From NCBI GenBank assembly GCA_040081265.1, contig JBEBGV010000006.1:1-64000 (forward strand): a DNA stretch of 64,000 nt, given 5' to 3'. The notes under the pieces were generated by a model, which saw only the letters and a list, made by a program, of their open reading frames with translations, was not told the DNA's origin and made no database searches. The DNA is from JBEBGV01 sp040081265. Its GTDB lineage: Bacteria; Acidobacteriota; Vicinamibacteria; Vicinamibacterales; UBA2999. The position numbers and the translations under genes were made by a program. Below are positions 46,903-55,257 of this stretch, piece after piece; the first letter of the stretch is position 1, and every line of letters begins with the position of its first letter.

Positions 46903-48585
46903 TCACCCGACGAGAGATTTCGTCAACGACGCGATCGCGTCTGGCGTGCGCGACGGCAGCTGGACGAGCACCGCGCGACGTCCGGTGTGTTCGAGCGAGT
47001 TGAAGTCGCCGATGGCCTGCGCGCGCTCGAGCGTGCCGAAGGAGTAGCCGGACCCGGGCACGGCGAAATCGATGCGCGGTGGAGCAGTCACCACGATGAA
47101 CACGCCGTTGTTGGCGCCACCCTTGTGCAGCTGCCCCGTGGAGTGCAGGTAGCGGGGACCGTAGCCGAACATCGTGGCGCATCCTGTGCGGCGGCCGACG
47201 GCATGACGCAGGGCGTCGAGTGCCGGCCCGAGTGTCTCGTCTTCGGGCGGCAGGAACGCCATCACGCTGACGTAGTCCCCGGCACCAGCCAGGTCCAGGA
47301 ACCTCTGCGGGTCACCAGACTGCCGCGCGGCGTTGCTGAAGGTCAGCGTGGCCCCGTTCACCACGGCATCCGAACGCACCTCGGGAAGGGCCCCGTTCGC
47401 CGCGAACGCGTCCAGCAACACCTTGGTCGCGTCCTTGGCCTGCTGCACGTTGGGTTCGTCGAAAGGGTTCACCGACAGGAGCCGTCCGGCGGTTGCTGTC
47501 GCCACCTCCCAGCGGAAGAATTCGGCGCCGAGCGACAGGACATCCGGCACGTGGATCTCGACGCAGGGCAGGCCTTTCTTCTTTGCCTGTTCGACGAGCC
47601 GCCCGTCGGGTGCGTCCGTGCCGAGGTGGACGATGACGACCGCGCGATCGTCGCCGAGCTCTACGTCGGCTGCCTCGCCTGCGATGGGAACGACCCCGAC
47701 GCCCTGCTTGCCCGTGCTCTCGGCGACGAGCTGCTCGATCCAGAGGCCCAGCGAGGCGAGCCTCGCCGGCAGCAGCAACGTCAGCTTGTCGCGGCCGTTG
47801 AGTGCCGCCGCAGCGACGAAGGCGCCAAGCGCGGTGCCCGGGTTTCCGGCGCCGTCTGCGCGACAGGCGTCGGCCATCTCACGCGCTCGAGCCAGGAAGG
47901 TGTCGACGTCGATGCCCATGAGAGCCGCCGGCACCACGCCAAAGAGCGACAGGGCTGAATACCGGCCACCGATGTCGGACGGGTTGACGAAGACCTCGCG
48001 AAAGCCTTCAGCGACCGCGCGTGTATGAAGGGCCGTGTTCTGGTCGGTCACGGCGATGAAGCGGGATGTCCAGGGACTGATTCCTGCCCCCTCGAGACGA
48101 CGTGCGGCCTCGGCAGCCATGGCGTTCGGCTCGATGGTGCCGCCCGACTTGCTGGCGAACACGAAGAGCGTGTGGCGGAGGTCGGCGAGCGTGGCGTCAA
48201 CCGCGTCGGGATCGACCGAGTCGAGCATCCGGAATTGCGGGAAGCCGGGCGCGACCCCGATGACCTGGCGCATGACCTCCGGCGCCAGGCTCGATCCGCC
48301 CATGCCGAGGAGGACGACATCGGTCAGGCCCTCGGCCCGTGCAGCGCTCACGGCGGCGCGGACGCGGTCGAGATGGGGCACGACGAAGTCGAGGGCGCCG
48401 AGCCATCCGAGTCGGTTCGCGATCTTCCGCTGGACCTCAGCCTCGGTGGTCCACATCTGGACGTCCCGTTTCCAGAGCGAGGATGTGAAGTGCAACCTTG
48501 CCAGGGCTGCCTGCGTCTCTTTGTAGGGTTGTTCGAGCGGGCCAAGGGTAAGAGTGAACTGATCCACCTGCCGACCATATACCAT
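46903..48585 (-). CDS. pgi: Glucose-6-phosphate isomerase, transaldolase/PGI-fusion type
   Basis: 560 aa from the ATG at 48585; the longer frame would overlap the divergent esterase. It interconverts glucose-6- and fructose-6-phosphate. SIS-domain features are plain: VVLLGMGGSSLAPEVM, FVFASKSGGTIEPN (sugar-phosphate loop), NPSDIGGRYSALS, and the late YLHSTGQLHKGG and PPRIDFAVPGSGYSFG segments. The sequence style, including the TSSLWKRDVQMWTTE beginning, is that of the C-terminal half of bifunctional transaldolase/PGI proteins, but no transaldolase domain is attached and none is next door. It is convergent with the GT39-like gene. Confidence 0.9.
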   Translation of the reverse strand: MVYGRQVDQFTLTLGPLEQPYKETQAALARLHFTSSLWKRDVQMWTTEAEVQRKIANRLGWLGALDFVVPHLDRVRAAVSAARAEGLTDVVLLGMGGSSLAPEVMRQVIGVAPGFPQFRMLDSVDPDAVDATLADLRHTLFVFASKSGGTIEPNAMAAEAARRLEGAGISPWTSRFIAVTDQNTALHTRAVAEGFREVFVNPSDIGGRYSALSLFGVVPAALMGIDVDTFLARAREMADACRADGAGNPGTALGAFVAAAALNGRDKLTLLLPARLASLGLWIEQLVAESTGKQGVGVVPIAGEAADVELGDDRAVVIVHLGTDAPDGRLVEQAKKKGLPCVEIHVPDVLSLGAEFFRWEVATATAGRLLSVNPFDEPNVQQAKDATKVLLDAFAANGALPEVRSDAVVNGATLTFSNAARQSGDPQRFLDLAGAGDYVSVMAFLPPEDETLGPALDALRHAVGRRTGCATMFGYGPRYLHSTGQLHKGGANNGVFIVVTAPPRIDFAVPGSGYSFGTLERAQAIGDFNSLEHTGRRAVLVQLPSRTPDAIASLTKSLVG

Positions 48586-48601
48586 AATGGGGTTGCACCA
48601 T

Positions 48602-49294
48602 ATGAAAGGCCCGTTGTACCTGCTCGCGCTGCTGCTGACGGTCTCTGCGTGCACCCGCGCAGACGAGGCCGACACGCGCGCGGCCACGGTACCGACGGCG
48701 GCGAACACGGAACCGGCGGACGGCGCCACGTCGCGGCCGCGGATCGTGTTTCTTGGTGACAGCCTCACGGCGGGCCTTGGCCTCGAGCGCTCGCAGTCGG
48801 TGCCGTCACTCATCCAGTCACGACTTGATGAAGACGGCTACGGCTACGAGGTCGTCAATGCCGGCGTGTCCGGCGACACCTCGGCCGGAGGATTGCGTCG
48901 CCTGGACTGGTCCCTGGCCGGTGACGTGCGCGTGCTGGTCGTGGAACTGGGTGCCAACGACGGCCTGCGCGGATTGCCGACGGCCGACCTGAAGAAGAAC
49001 CTGACCGAGGTCATCACCGCCGCGAAGGCGCGCGGGATCAAGGTGCTGTTGACCGGCATGGAAGCCCCCCCTAACTACGGTGTGGAGTACACGACCTCAT
49101 TCCGTCAGGTCTACCACGACCTGGCAGCGATGCCCGGTGTCACGTTCATGCCGTTCTATCTCGACGGCGTTGCCGGGAGTCCGACCTTGAACCAGCGTGA
49201 CGGTATTCATCCGAACCCCGAGGGCGCGCGCATCGTCGAGCGCAATGTGTGGCGTTCCCTCGAGCCGCTGCTCGATAAGTCATCCACTCGATGA
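48602..49294 (+). CDS. SGNH-hydrolase esterase lipoprotein, TesA-like
   Basis: About 230 aa from the ATG at 48602 (an ATG at 48587 is in frame). The N-terminus is a lipoprotein signal: LLALLLTVSACTR, Cys about 17. The SGNH blocks follow: IVFLGDSLTAGLGL (block I, catalytic Ser), NAGVSGDTSAGGLRRL (II, Gly), ELGANDGLRGLP (III, Asn), and DGIHPNPEGARIV (V, Asp-His). It is the lysophospholipase/arylesterase TesA family. It overlaps the next ABC ATPase gene by 4 bp, reproducing the conserved tesA-ybbA-ybbP arrangement, although there the genes are usually divergent. It is the first gene of a tight six-gene operon. Confidence 0.92.
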   Translation: MKGPLYLLALLLTVSACTRADEADTRAATVPTAANTEPADGATSRPRIVFLGDSLTAGLGLERSQSVPSLIQSRLDEDGYGYEVVNAGVSGDTSAGGLRRLDWSLAGDVRVLVVELGANDGLRGLPTADLKKNLTEVITAAKARGIKVLLTGMEAPPNYGVEYTTSFRQVYHDLAAMPGVTFMPFYLDGVAGSPTLNQRDGIHPNPEGARIVERNVWRSLEPLLDKSSTR

Positions 49295-49971
49295 TCGAGC
49301 TGCGCGGTGTCTCCAAGGTGGTGATGAGCGGTGATCAGCCGCTCACCATCCTCCATCCCCTCAACTTCACCATTGCCTCGGGCGACTGCGTTGCCATCGT
49401 CGGACCATCGGGCAGCGGCAAGTCGACGCTGCTCGGGCTGCTGGCCGGTCTTGATGCGCCCACCGCCGGCACCATTGCCATCGACGGCGTCGACATCACC
49501 AGGCTGAGCGAGGATGAACTCGCCAGGCTGCGAGGCGAGAAGATCGGCTTCGTGTTCCAGTCCTTCCACCTGGTGCCATCGTTGACCGCGCTCGAGAACA
49601 TCCTGGTGCCGATGGAGATCGCGGGGCGACGTGATGCCGCCGCACGTGGCAAGCAGCTGCTCGCGGAAGTCGGCCTGGCTGATCGCGGCCACCACTACCC
49701 GTCACAGCTGTCGGGTGGCGAGCAGCAACGCGTCGCGATCGCGCGCGCTCTCGCCAACGACCCGCCGATCATCCTCGCCGACGAACCAACCGGGAACCTC
49801 GACTCGCAGACCGGCCGGGTGATCCTCGACCTGCTGATTGGCGTGCACAAGACGCGGCGGTCGACGTTGATTCTGGTGACCCACGACCGGGAGCTGGCCG
49901 ACATGACCGACTACAGGTTGACGCTGCGCGATGGCCGGGCGGTCGAGCCGGCGGTGGAGGTCGCGCGATGA
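49291..49971 (+). CDS. ABC transporter ATPase, YbbA/LolD-like
   Basis: 226 aa, ATG at 49291 overlapping the esterase stop. Walker A VGPSGSGKSTLLGLLAG, the Q-loop FVFQSFHLVPSLTALENI typical of the MacB/LolD group, signature LSGGEQQRVAIARAL, Walker B IILADEPTGNLD and the H-loop LVTHDREL. Together with the long FtsX-like permease that follows (4-bp overlap) it forms a YbbAP-type complex. That complex is thought to move or extract lipid-linked or hydrophobic molecules to or from the outer face of the membrane. The lipoprotein esterase upstream is the usual partner gene. Confidence 0.94.
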   Translation: MIELRGVSKVVMSGDQPLTILHPLNFTIASGDCVAIVGPSGSGKSTLLGLLAGLDAPTAGTIAIDGVDITRLSEDELARLRGEKIGFVFQSFHLVPSLTALENILVPMEIAGRRDAAARGKQLLAEVGLADRGHHYPSQLSGGEQQRVAIARALANDPPIILADEPTGNLDSQTGRVILDLLIGVHKTRRSTLILVTHDRELADMTDYRLTLRDGRAVEPAVEVAR

Positions 49972-52502
49972 GCTTCGTGCTCCGGATGGCTTTGCGCGAG
50001 ATTCGTTCGTCCTGGCGGCGGCTGCTGTTCTTCTTCGTCTGCATTGCGATCGGCGTTGGATCCATCGTGGCCCTGCGCTCGGTTATCCAGAGCGTACGCG
50101 GCGCGCTGGCGCGTGAGTCGCGCTCGCTGATGGCTGCCGACCTGCTCATCACCAGCAACCGTCCCTTCACGCAGGCCGTCAACGATGCGGTGGCCCGCGA
50201 AGAGCGCGCCGGCCGCGTGACCGGACGTGCCGATGCCGTGGAAGTGTCGACGATGGTGCGGCCGGTCGACCCCGCCAAGCCGGGTGCGCGCATGGTTGAA
50301 CTGCGCGCCGTCCAGGCGCCGTTCCCGTTCTACGGCACGCTGACGCTGAGCCAGGGGACCTACAGTCACGCGCTCGTTGAGAACCGCGGCGCGCTGGTCA
50401 GGCCCGAGCTGCTGGCCCAGCTCAACCTGTCGGTGGGCGACTCCATCCAGATCGGGAGCGAACCGTTCGAGATTCGCGGTGTCATCGCGTCAGAACCCGG
50501 CCGGCGTCTCGGCGCGTTCAGCCTGGGCTCGCGCGTGATCATCGACTACGCCGACCTGGCATCGACGGGGCTGCTCGCCTTTGGCAGCCGTTCCAACATG
50601 CAGATGATGCTGCGCGTGCCTGGACCGCAGCTCGAGGAGCTCGAGACCGACCTCCGGGCCGGGCTGGCCAACGAGTTTGCCGGCGTCCGCTCCTATCGGC
50701 GCAGCGAGGATCAGATTGGCGAGAATCTGACCCGTGCCGAGAACTATCTGAGCCTGGTCGGGCTGGTGGTGCTGATCCTCGGCGGCATCGGCGTGTCGAG
50801 CGTGACGCGCGTGTTCGTCCAGCAGAAGATTCGGAGCATCGCCATCCTGAAGTGCGTGGGGGCGACCTCGGCGCGGGTGCTCGCGATCTACATGGGCCAG
50901 ATCCTCCTTCTGGGGCTGGCCGGGAGCATGCTCGGCGTCGTGATGGCCGGGGCGGTCCTCGCTGCCGTTCCGTCGTTTGTCGGCGACCTGACCGCCATGT
51001 TCCAGGTGGACTACGGCCTCACCGCGCCCGCGGTGGTGCAGGGTCTGGGCGTCGGGGTGCTGGTGTCGGTGCTGTTCTCGGTGGTGCCGCTCCTCGAGGT
51101 CAGGCTGGTCAAGCCGTCGCTGCTGCTGCGTCAGGACATTCCTCCTGCGGCGAAGTTCGACTGGCTGAAGTGGTCCGTGACCGGCAGCGTGGCCGCGGCG
51201 CTGGTCGGCATCGCGGCATGGCAGGCGGGTTCCCTGCGCGTGGGCCTGTGGCTGTCGGCCGGGTTCGTCGCGACGGCCTTTGTGCTGCAGGTGGCGGGCG
51301 CCATCCTTGTCCGTGCCGTGCAGCCGCTGCGCTACTCACGATCGTTTGCGCTGCGTCAGGCCGTGCTGCACATCGCCCGTCCCGGCAACCAGACGCGGGT
51401 CATTCTGCTTGCGGTCGGGCTGGGCACCTTCTTCATCCTGGGCGTCCGGTCGCTTCAGGTGAATCTGCTGCGAGACTTTTCCGTTCAGGCGGGCGAGAAC
51501 GCGCCCGACATGTTCCTGATCGATATTCAGTCTGACCAGCGCGACGCGCTCGCGGCGTTCGTGGCCAGCGAGACAGGGAAGCCAGCGCCGAAGCTGATGC
51601 CTGTCCTGCGCGCCCGCGTGACCGGTGTGGAGGGCCAGCAGGTCGAGCTCGAGAGCTACGAGCAGGTGCGCGGCCGCGGCGGCCTGGGCCGCGAATTCAC
51701 CGTGACCTACCGGAGTGAGCTCGAGGCGAACGAGTCGATCATCTCCGGCGCCTGGTGGGCGCCGACACCGACAGCCGGCGAGGCCGAGGTGTCCATTGAA
51801 GAGGGGTTCCTCGAGCGCCTGCGACTGCAGGTGGGTGACCGCATGCGCTTCGACGTGCTCGGCCGAGTGATCACCGCGCGCGTGACCAGCATCCGCCGCG
51901 TCGACTGGCAGGACTTCCGCTCCGGCGGCTTCATGTTCGTCTTCCGGCCAGGCGCGTTCGACGGCGCTCCGCAGACCTTCATCTCGACGTTGCAGGCGCC
52001 TGCGTCTCCCGAGGCGCGCGCACGTCTCCAGGCCGGCGTCGCCGCACGCTTTCCCAACGTCTCGGTCATCGACCTGCGCGAGATCCTGCAGACCATCCAG
52101 GGCGTGGTGCGTAACGTCAGCACGGCGGTCACCGTCGTCGGCGCGCTGGTGCTCCTGAGCGGCATCCTGATTCTGGTGGGTGCCGTCTCGATGACCAAGT
52201 TCAGGCGCGTCTACGAGGCCGCCATCCTCAAGACCCTCGGGGCGAGCGGTCGCCTGATCGCGACGATGCTGGTCCTCGAATATGGGGTTCTCGGAGCGAT
52301 TGCGGGGACGGTGGGTGCGCTGGGGGCGATCGTCCTCAGTTGGGGCGTCGCGACCTACGCGCTGGATCTGCCGTGGGACCCGACCCCTTCAATCACCATC
52401 GTGGGCATCGTCGCCACGTCGTTGCTCGTGGCCGCGATCGGGGTCCTGGCCAGTCTCGATGTCCTGCGAAACAAGCCGCTGTCAACCCTCCGCGCCGAGT
52501 AG
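49968..52502 (+). CDS. FtsX-like ABC permease, YbbP-like
   Basis: 844 aa, ATG at 49968 within the ATPase stop. Helix 1 (residues 15-36) is followed by a large periplasmic domain (about 40-260), the first FtsX core (LVGLVVLILGGIGVSSVTRVFVQQKIRSIAILKCVGAT), a central helix pair, a second periplasmic domain (about 490-700), and the terminal FtsX core (VTVVGALVLLSGILILVGAV, YEAAILKTLGAS). Ten membrane spans and two large outer domains match YbbP and its relatives. With the YbbA-like ATPase and SGNH esterase it probably handles a lipid-like substrate in the periplasm. Confidence 0.92.
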   Translation: MSFVLRMALREIRSSWRRLLFFFVCIAIGVGSIVALRSVIQSVRGALARESRSLMAADLLITSNRPFTQAVNDAVAREERAGRVTGRADAVEVSTMVRPVDPAKPGARMVELRAVQAPFPFYGTLTLSQGTYSHALVENRGALVRPELLAQLNLSVGDSIQIGSEPFEIRGVIASEPGRRLGAFSLGSRVIIDYADLASTGLLAFGSRSNMQMMLRVPGPQLEELETDLRAGLANEFAGVRSYRRSEDQIGENLTRAENYLSLVGLVVLILGGIGVSSVTRVFVQQKIRSIAILKCVGATSARVLAIYMGQILLLGLAGSMLGVVMAGAVLAAVPSFVGDLTAMFQVDYGLTAPAVVQGLGVGVLVSVLFSVVPLLEVRLVKPSLLLRQDIPPAAKFDWLKWSVTGSVAAALVGIAAWQAGSLRVGLWLSAGFVATAFVLQVAGAILVRAVQPLRYSRSFALRQAVLHIARPGNQTRVILLAVGLGTFFILGVRSLQVNLLRDFSVQAGENAPDMFLIDIQSDQRDALAAFVASETGKPAPKLMPVLRARVTGVEGQQVELESYEQVRGRGGLGREFTVTYRSELEANESIISGAWWAPTPTAGEAEVSIEEGFLERLRLQVGDRMRFDVLGRVITARVTSIRRVDWQDFRSGGFMFVFRPGAFDGAPQTFISTLQAPASPEARARLQAGVAARFPNVSVIDLREILQTIQGVVRNVSTAVTVVGALVLLSGILILVGAVSMTKFRRVYEAAILKTLGASGRLIATMLVLEYGVLGAIAGTVGALGAIVLSWGVATYALDLPWDPTPSITIVGIVATSLLVAAIGVLASLDVLRNKPLSTLRAE

Positions 52503-52524
52503 CTACCAACAGGAAGACGTGCAA

Positions 52525-52911
52525 ATGGACGTGCTAAAATCCAAGGTCGATCATCCTCAGGAATTGCGCGACATGGAACTGGACTCGTATCGGGACGCGC
52601 TGCTTCGCAAGCGCGGCGAACTCGTCGGCGGCACCGCGGCCAAGCCCCTGCAGTGGACGATGGAGAACAACTCCGGACGCCAGGGCGACATGGCCGATCA
52701 GGCCAGCGGGAACAACGAAGTGCACATCCAGCTCAAGCTGAAGCAGACCGATGCCAAGATTCTCCAGGCCATCGAGGACGCGTTGCGCCGGCTGGAGCAG
52801 GGGACGTTCGGCGTGTGCCGTGACTGCGGCGAGCCAATCGCGGAAGCCCGGCTGAAAGCCATCCCGTGGACCCGGGTGTGTATCTCCTGCAAGGAAAAGC
52901 AGAAGGCATAA
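52525..52911 (+). CDS. DksA/TraR-type zinc-finger transcription regulator
   Basis: 128 aa from the ATG at 52525, with AGGAAG 8 nt upstream. Residues 18-90 form the coiled-coil (LDSYRDALLRKRGELVGG ... EIDALRRLEQGT-like ends). The C-terminal finger has Cys98, 101, 119 and 122 in CRDCGEPIAEARLKAIPW..CISC. DksA inserts its coiled-coil into the RNA polymerase secondary channel and works with ppGpp; the tip acidic residues that matter in DksA are not clearly in place, so this may be a TraR/YocK-type relative. It starts 22 bp after the permease in a run of same-strand genes. Confidence 0.9.
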   Translation: MDVLKSKVDHPQELRDMELDSYRDALLRKRGELVGGTAAKPLQWTMENNSGRQGDMADQASGNNEVHIQLKLKQTDAKILQAIEDALRRLEQGTFGVCRDCGEPIAEARLKAIPWTRVCISCKEKQKA

Positions 52912-52915
52912 CGAC

Positions 52916-53422
52916 GTGAAACAGAGCGAGCTGCTTGAGATTCTCTCCCCGTTTGCCGCCGAGCGGATGGGCCTCCTCGAACGGCACGAGGCTGGTGCCC
53001 AGGTCGTCAGCCATTACGACTTCAACAATACCTACCAGTACGTGGTGAACCGCGAGGAGACCCACGTGGGCTGGTTGCGGAGCGCGCTGACAGAAGCCGG
53101 AGCGTCGATGCCGTCCTCGTCTGGTGCACTGCCGGTGCCTGCGGTAGGGAAGGTGGCAAAGAAGGTCGACCCGGCCGTGTTCCGCGGGGTGCTGGACGAT
53201 GACTCCCGAACGCTGAAGGCATTTGTCGAACGGTGGCGTCCGAAGGTCGACGCGATGACCAACGCCCGGCACAGGACCATGCTCAACGTGGTGCTGGGCG
53301 AGTCAATCGAGCACGCGCGTCTGTTCGAGCAGGCAGCGGCGGGCTTTGAGGACCTGCTCGGTCGTCGCACCGGCGGTGTTGCCCGTCAGGGCGGCGTGCT
53401 CCCCAACCGCTGGCAGGAATAG
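52916..53422 (+). CDS. Ferritin-like fold protein, function unknown
   Basis: 168 aa from a GTG at 52916, 4 bp after the DksA-like gene and 3 bp before folK. It looks all-helical with two E-x-x-H pairs: NREETHVGWLRSAL (about residues 46-60) and GESIEHARLFEQ (about 125-137), the spacing expected of a carboxylate-bridged di-iron or ferritin-like bundle. The segment between is a long Pro/Ala-rich loop, unlike bacterioferritin. No signal peptide or membrane segment is present. Possibly a rubrerythrin-like or DUF2383-like stress protein. Placement between a DksA-like regulator and a folate enzyme is unusual. Confidence 0.68.
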   Translation: MKQSELLEILSPFAAERMGLLERHEAGAQVVSHYDFNNTYQYVVNREETHVGWLRSALTEAGASMPSSSGALPVPAVGKVAKKVDPAVFRGVLDDDSRTLKAFVERWRPKVDAMTNARHRTMLNVVLGESIEHARLFEQAAAGFEDLLGRRTGGVARQGGVLPNRWQE

Positions 53423-53425
53423 CAC

Positions 53426-54859
53426 GTGGGGTCGTCGGCAGACCCCGTCCCCGTTGCGGTCGCCCTCGGCAGCAACCTCGGCGATCGCGCGTCCCACCTC
53501 CGCGCTGCGATCGCAGCGATCACCCCTTTCCTGCAAGATCTGAAGGTCTCTACCTTCATCGATACTGCGCCCGTTGGAGTGGGCGATCAGCCGCGCTTTC
53601 TGAACGGCGTGGCGGTTGGAACCACACACCTCTCCCCGTCGCAGCTCCTGCAGGCGCTGCTGGACGCGGAGGCCGCACTCGGACGAACCCGGCCGTCCCC
53701 AGGCGCAGCACGCACTGTTGATCTGGACCTGATCCTGTACGGCGATCGCGTCATTGCCGCGCCTGACCTTGTCGTCCCGCATCCCAGATTTCGCGAGCGC
53801 GAGTTCGTGCTCGCGCCCCTTGCTGAGGTGGCAGGCGACTGGGTCGACCCGGTGACGGGCTCGAGCGCGCGCGAGTTGCTGCTGGCCGTCCGCTCACGGG
53901 GAAACAGGACACCGAAGCGAGTTCTTGTCCTGGGGGGCTCGTATTTCATCGGGCGGACGCTCGTCGAGCGCCTGCAGGCCGATGGTCATGACGTCTCCGT
54001 GCTCAACCGCGGCTCGCGCGTGGTCCCGGGAGTCGGCCAGCTGGTCGCCAATCGCGATCGTCCCGACGAGATGGCGCGCGCGCTGACCGGTGCGAGCTTT
54101 GACTGGGTCATGGACATGAGCTGTTACACCGCGGAACAGGCCGCCGGGGCGCGGACGGCGCTGGGCGGACGGTTCGGCACCTGGCTGTATCTGAGCACTG
54201 CGGCGGTCTACCCCGGCGGGTCCGATGTGCCGTTCTCGGAGGACGATGTTGGCCCGGGACGCGAGTGGGAAGAGTACGGCTGGAACAAGCTCGGCGCAGA
54301 GCGCGAACTCGTCCATCAGGCTGACGCTGGACAGCAGCTCGTCATCGTGCGGCCGCCGTATGTGTACGGTCCGCTGAATACGCTCCCGCGGGAGAAATGG
54401 TTGTGGGCGAGGATGCTCCAGGGGCGTCACATCTGGATGCCCCGGCAGGGGAGCACCAGGCTCCACTTCGTCCACGTCGCGGACCTCGTGGACGCGATGG
54501 TGCTGACGACCTCGCGCGCGACCGCGCCGGTCTCCATCTTCAACGTGGCGCAGCGCGAAACGCCGACCATCCTCGAGTATCTGACGCTCCTTGGGGAGAT
54601 CGCCGGGGTTGCACCTCGTCTGTACGAGGTGGACTCTGCCGCGCTGGAGATCGATCCGAGGAGCTTCTTTCCCTTCAGGGACTTTCAGTGTCTGCTCAAT
54701 ACCGATCTGCTGGCGCATTCAGCGGGGTGGCGGGCGCGCTATGACATGCGCGAGGGACTGACCCATACCCTGGCCACGCTCGATCCTGATGCGTTGAGGG
54801 CGGCGGACGTGGAGCTGGCCGTCGAAGGCCGGCTGCTTGCCTCGATCGGGGACGGCTGA
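53426..54859 (+). CDS. folK: Fusion of HPPK (FolK) and an NAD-dependent epimerase/dehydratase
   Basis: 477 aa, starting at GTG 53426. Residues 1-160 are 6-hydroxymethyl-7,8-dihydropterin pyrophosphokinase: VAVALGSNLGDRASHL, FLNGVAVGTTHLSPSQLLQALLDAEAALGR, RTVDLDLILYGD and LVVPHPRFREREFVLAPLAEVAG are all signature segments. Residues about 167-477 are an extended SDR: VLVLGGSYFIGRTLVERL (NAD-binding G-x-x-x-x-G), LYLSTAAVYPGG, EYGWNKLGAE (YxxxK catalytic pair), VRPPYVYGP, and HFVHVADLVDAM. The two halves share one frame with no stop; an internal TTG near 53877 might allow a second start. FolK to SDR fusion is unusual. Last gene of the operon. Confidence 0.9.
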   Translation: MGSSADPVPVAVALGSNLGDRASHLRAAIAAITPFLQDLKVSTFIDTAPVGVGDQPRFLNGVAVGTTHLSPSQLLQALLDAEAALGRTRPSPGAARTVDLDLILYGDRVIAAPDLVVPHPRFREREFVLAPLAEVAGDWVDPVTGSSARELLLAVRSRGNRTPKRVLVLGGSYFIGRTLVERLQADGHDVSVLNRGSRVVPGVGQLVANRDRPDEMARALTGASFDWVMDMSCYTAEQAAGARTALGGRFGTWLYLSTAAVYPGGSDVPFSEDDVGPGREWEEYGWNKLGAERELVHQADAGQQLVIVRPPYVYGPLNTLPREKWLWARMLQGRHIWMPRQGSTRLHFVHVADLVDAMVLTTSRATAPVSIFNVAQRETPTILEYLTLLGEIAGVAPRLYEVDSAALEIDPRSFFPFRDFQCLLNTDLLAHSAGWRARYDMREGLTHTLATLDPDALRAADVELAVEGRLLASIGDG

Positions 54860-54870
54860 GGTCCCCGATC
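54844..54870 (+). terminator. Strong hairpin at the end of the esterase-to-folK operon
   Basis: GATCGGGGAC (54844-54853), loop of 7, GTCCCCGATC (54861-54870): a perfect 10-bp stem that contains the folK stop codon in its loop. There is no T-tract, so it is a weak intrinsic terminator or an mRNA-protecting hairpin rather than a classic one. It lies between convergent genes. Confidence 0.6.
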
Positions 54871-54898
54871 CTGAGTGTGGCAATGCCCGCCGCAGCGA

Positions 54899-55123
54899 CT
54901 ACGCGTGCGTGCCGCGGGGATGCTTCTTCCGCCAGAGCACCCACCCCTCGTACCCGACGATGGTTGCGAGGGCAATGCCGCCGACCAGCTCAGCGACTTG
55001 AAGGGGAAAGAAGAACGCGGCCATGGCGAGCGGGATGAAGAGCAGGCCGTCGATCCACAGGAGAGCGAACCCTCCCTCAGTACTCACCAGGTCATTCCAG
55101 TAGCGACGGACAAGTGACCACAT
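54899..55123 (-). CDS. Small two-span membrane protein
   Basis: 74 aa from the ATG at 55123, which has a GGAGG site directly upstream (on the minus strand at about 55131-55135). The basic N-terminus (WSLVRRYWNDLV) is followed by two hydrophobic stretches: LLWIDGLLFIPLAMAAFFF and VAELVGGIALATIVGYEGWVLW, then a basic tail ending HPRGTHA. No family recognised. It is convergent with the folK operon across the hairpin at 54844. Confidence 0.7.
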   Translation of the reverse strand: MWSLVRRYWNDLVSTEGGFALLWIDGLLFIPLAMAAFFFPLQVAELVGGIALATIVGYEGWVLWRKKHPRGTHA

Positions 55124-55202
55124 AGCGCACCTCCGTGGGAACGAACCGATTAACGTGCCGTTGTACTGACTATACGCCTGGGCCGTGCATGCCGTTGCAG
55201 GC

Positions 55203-55235
55203 AAAAAAAAGGGCGGACCCTTTCGGATCCGCCCT
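55203..55235 (-). terminator. Intrinsic terminator of the RND efflux operon
   Basis: On the minus strand, AGGGCGGATCC, GAAA, GGGTCCGCCCT closes a stem of about 11 bp and is followed at once by a run of eight or more T. It begins 23 bp after the RND pump stop (55258). It is the clearest rho-independent terminator in the window. Confidence 0.95.
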
Positions 55236-55257
55236 GACGGAGAACGCGGGAAAAGTC

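Noticed and set aside
48586..48813. 76-residue N-terminal extension of PGI
   Set aside because: It overlaps the divergent lipoprotein esterase gene and resembles no PGI. The ATG at 48585 gives the family-like start.
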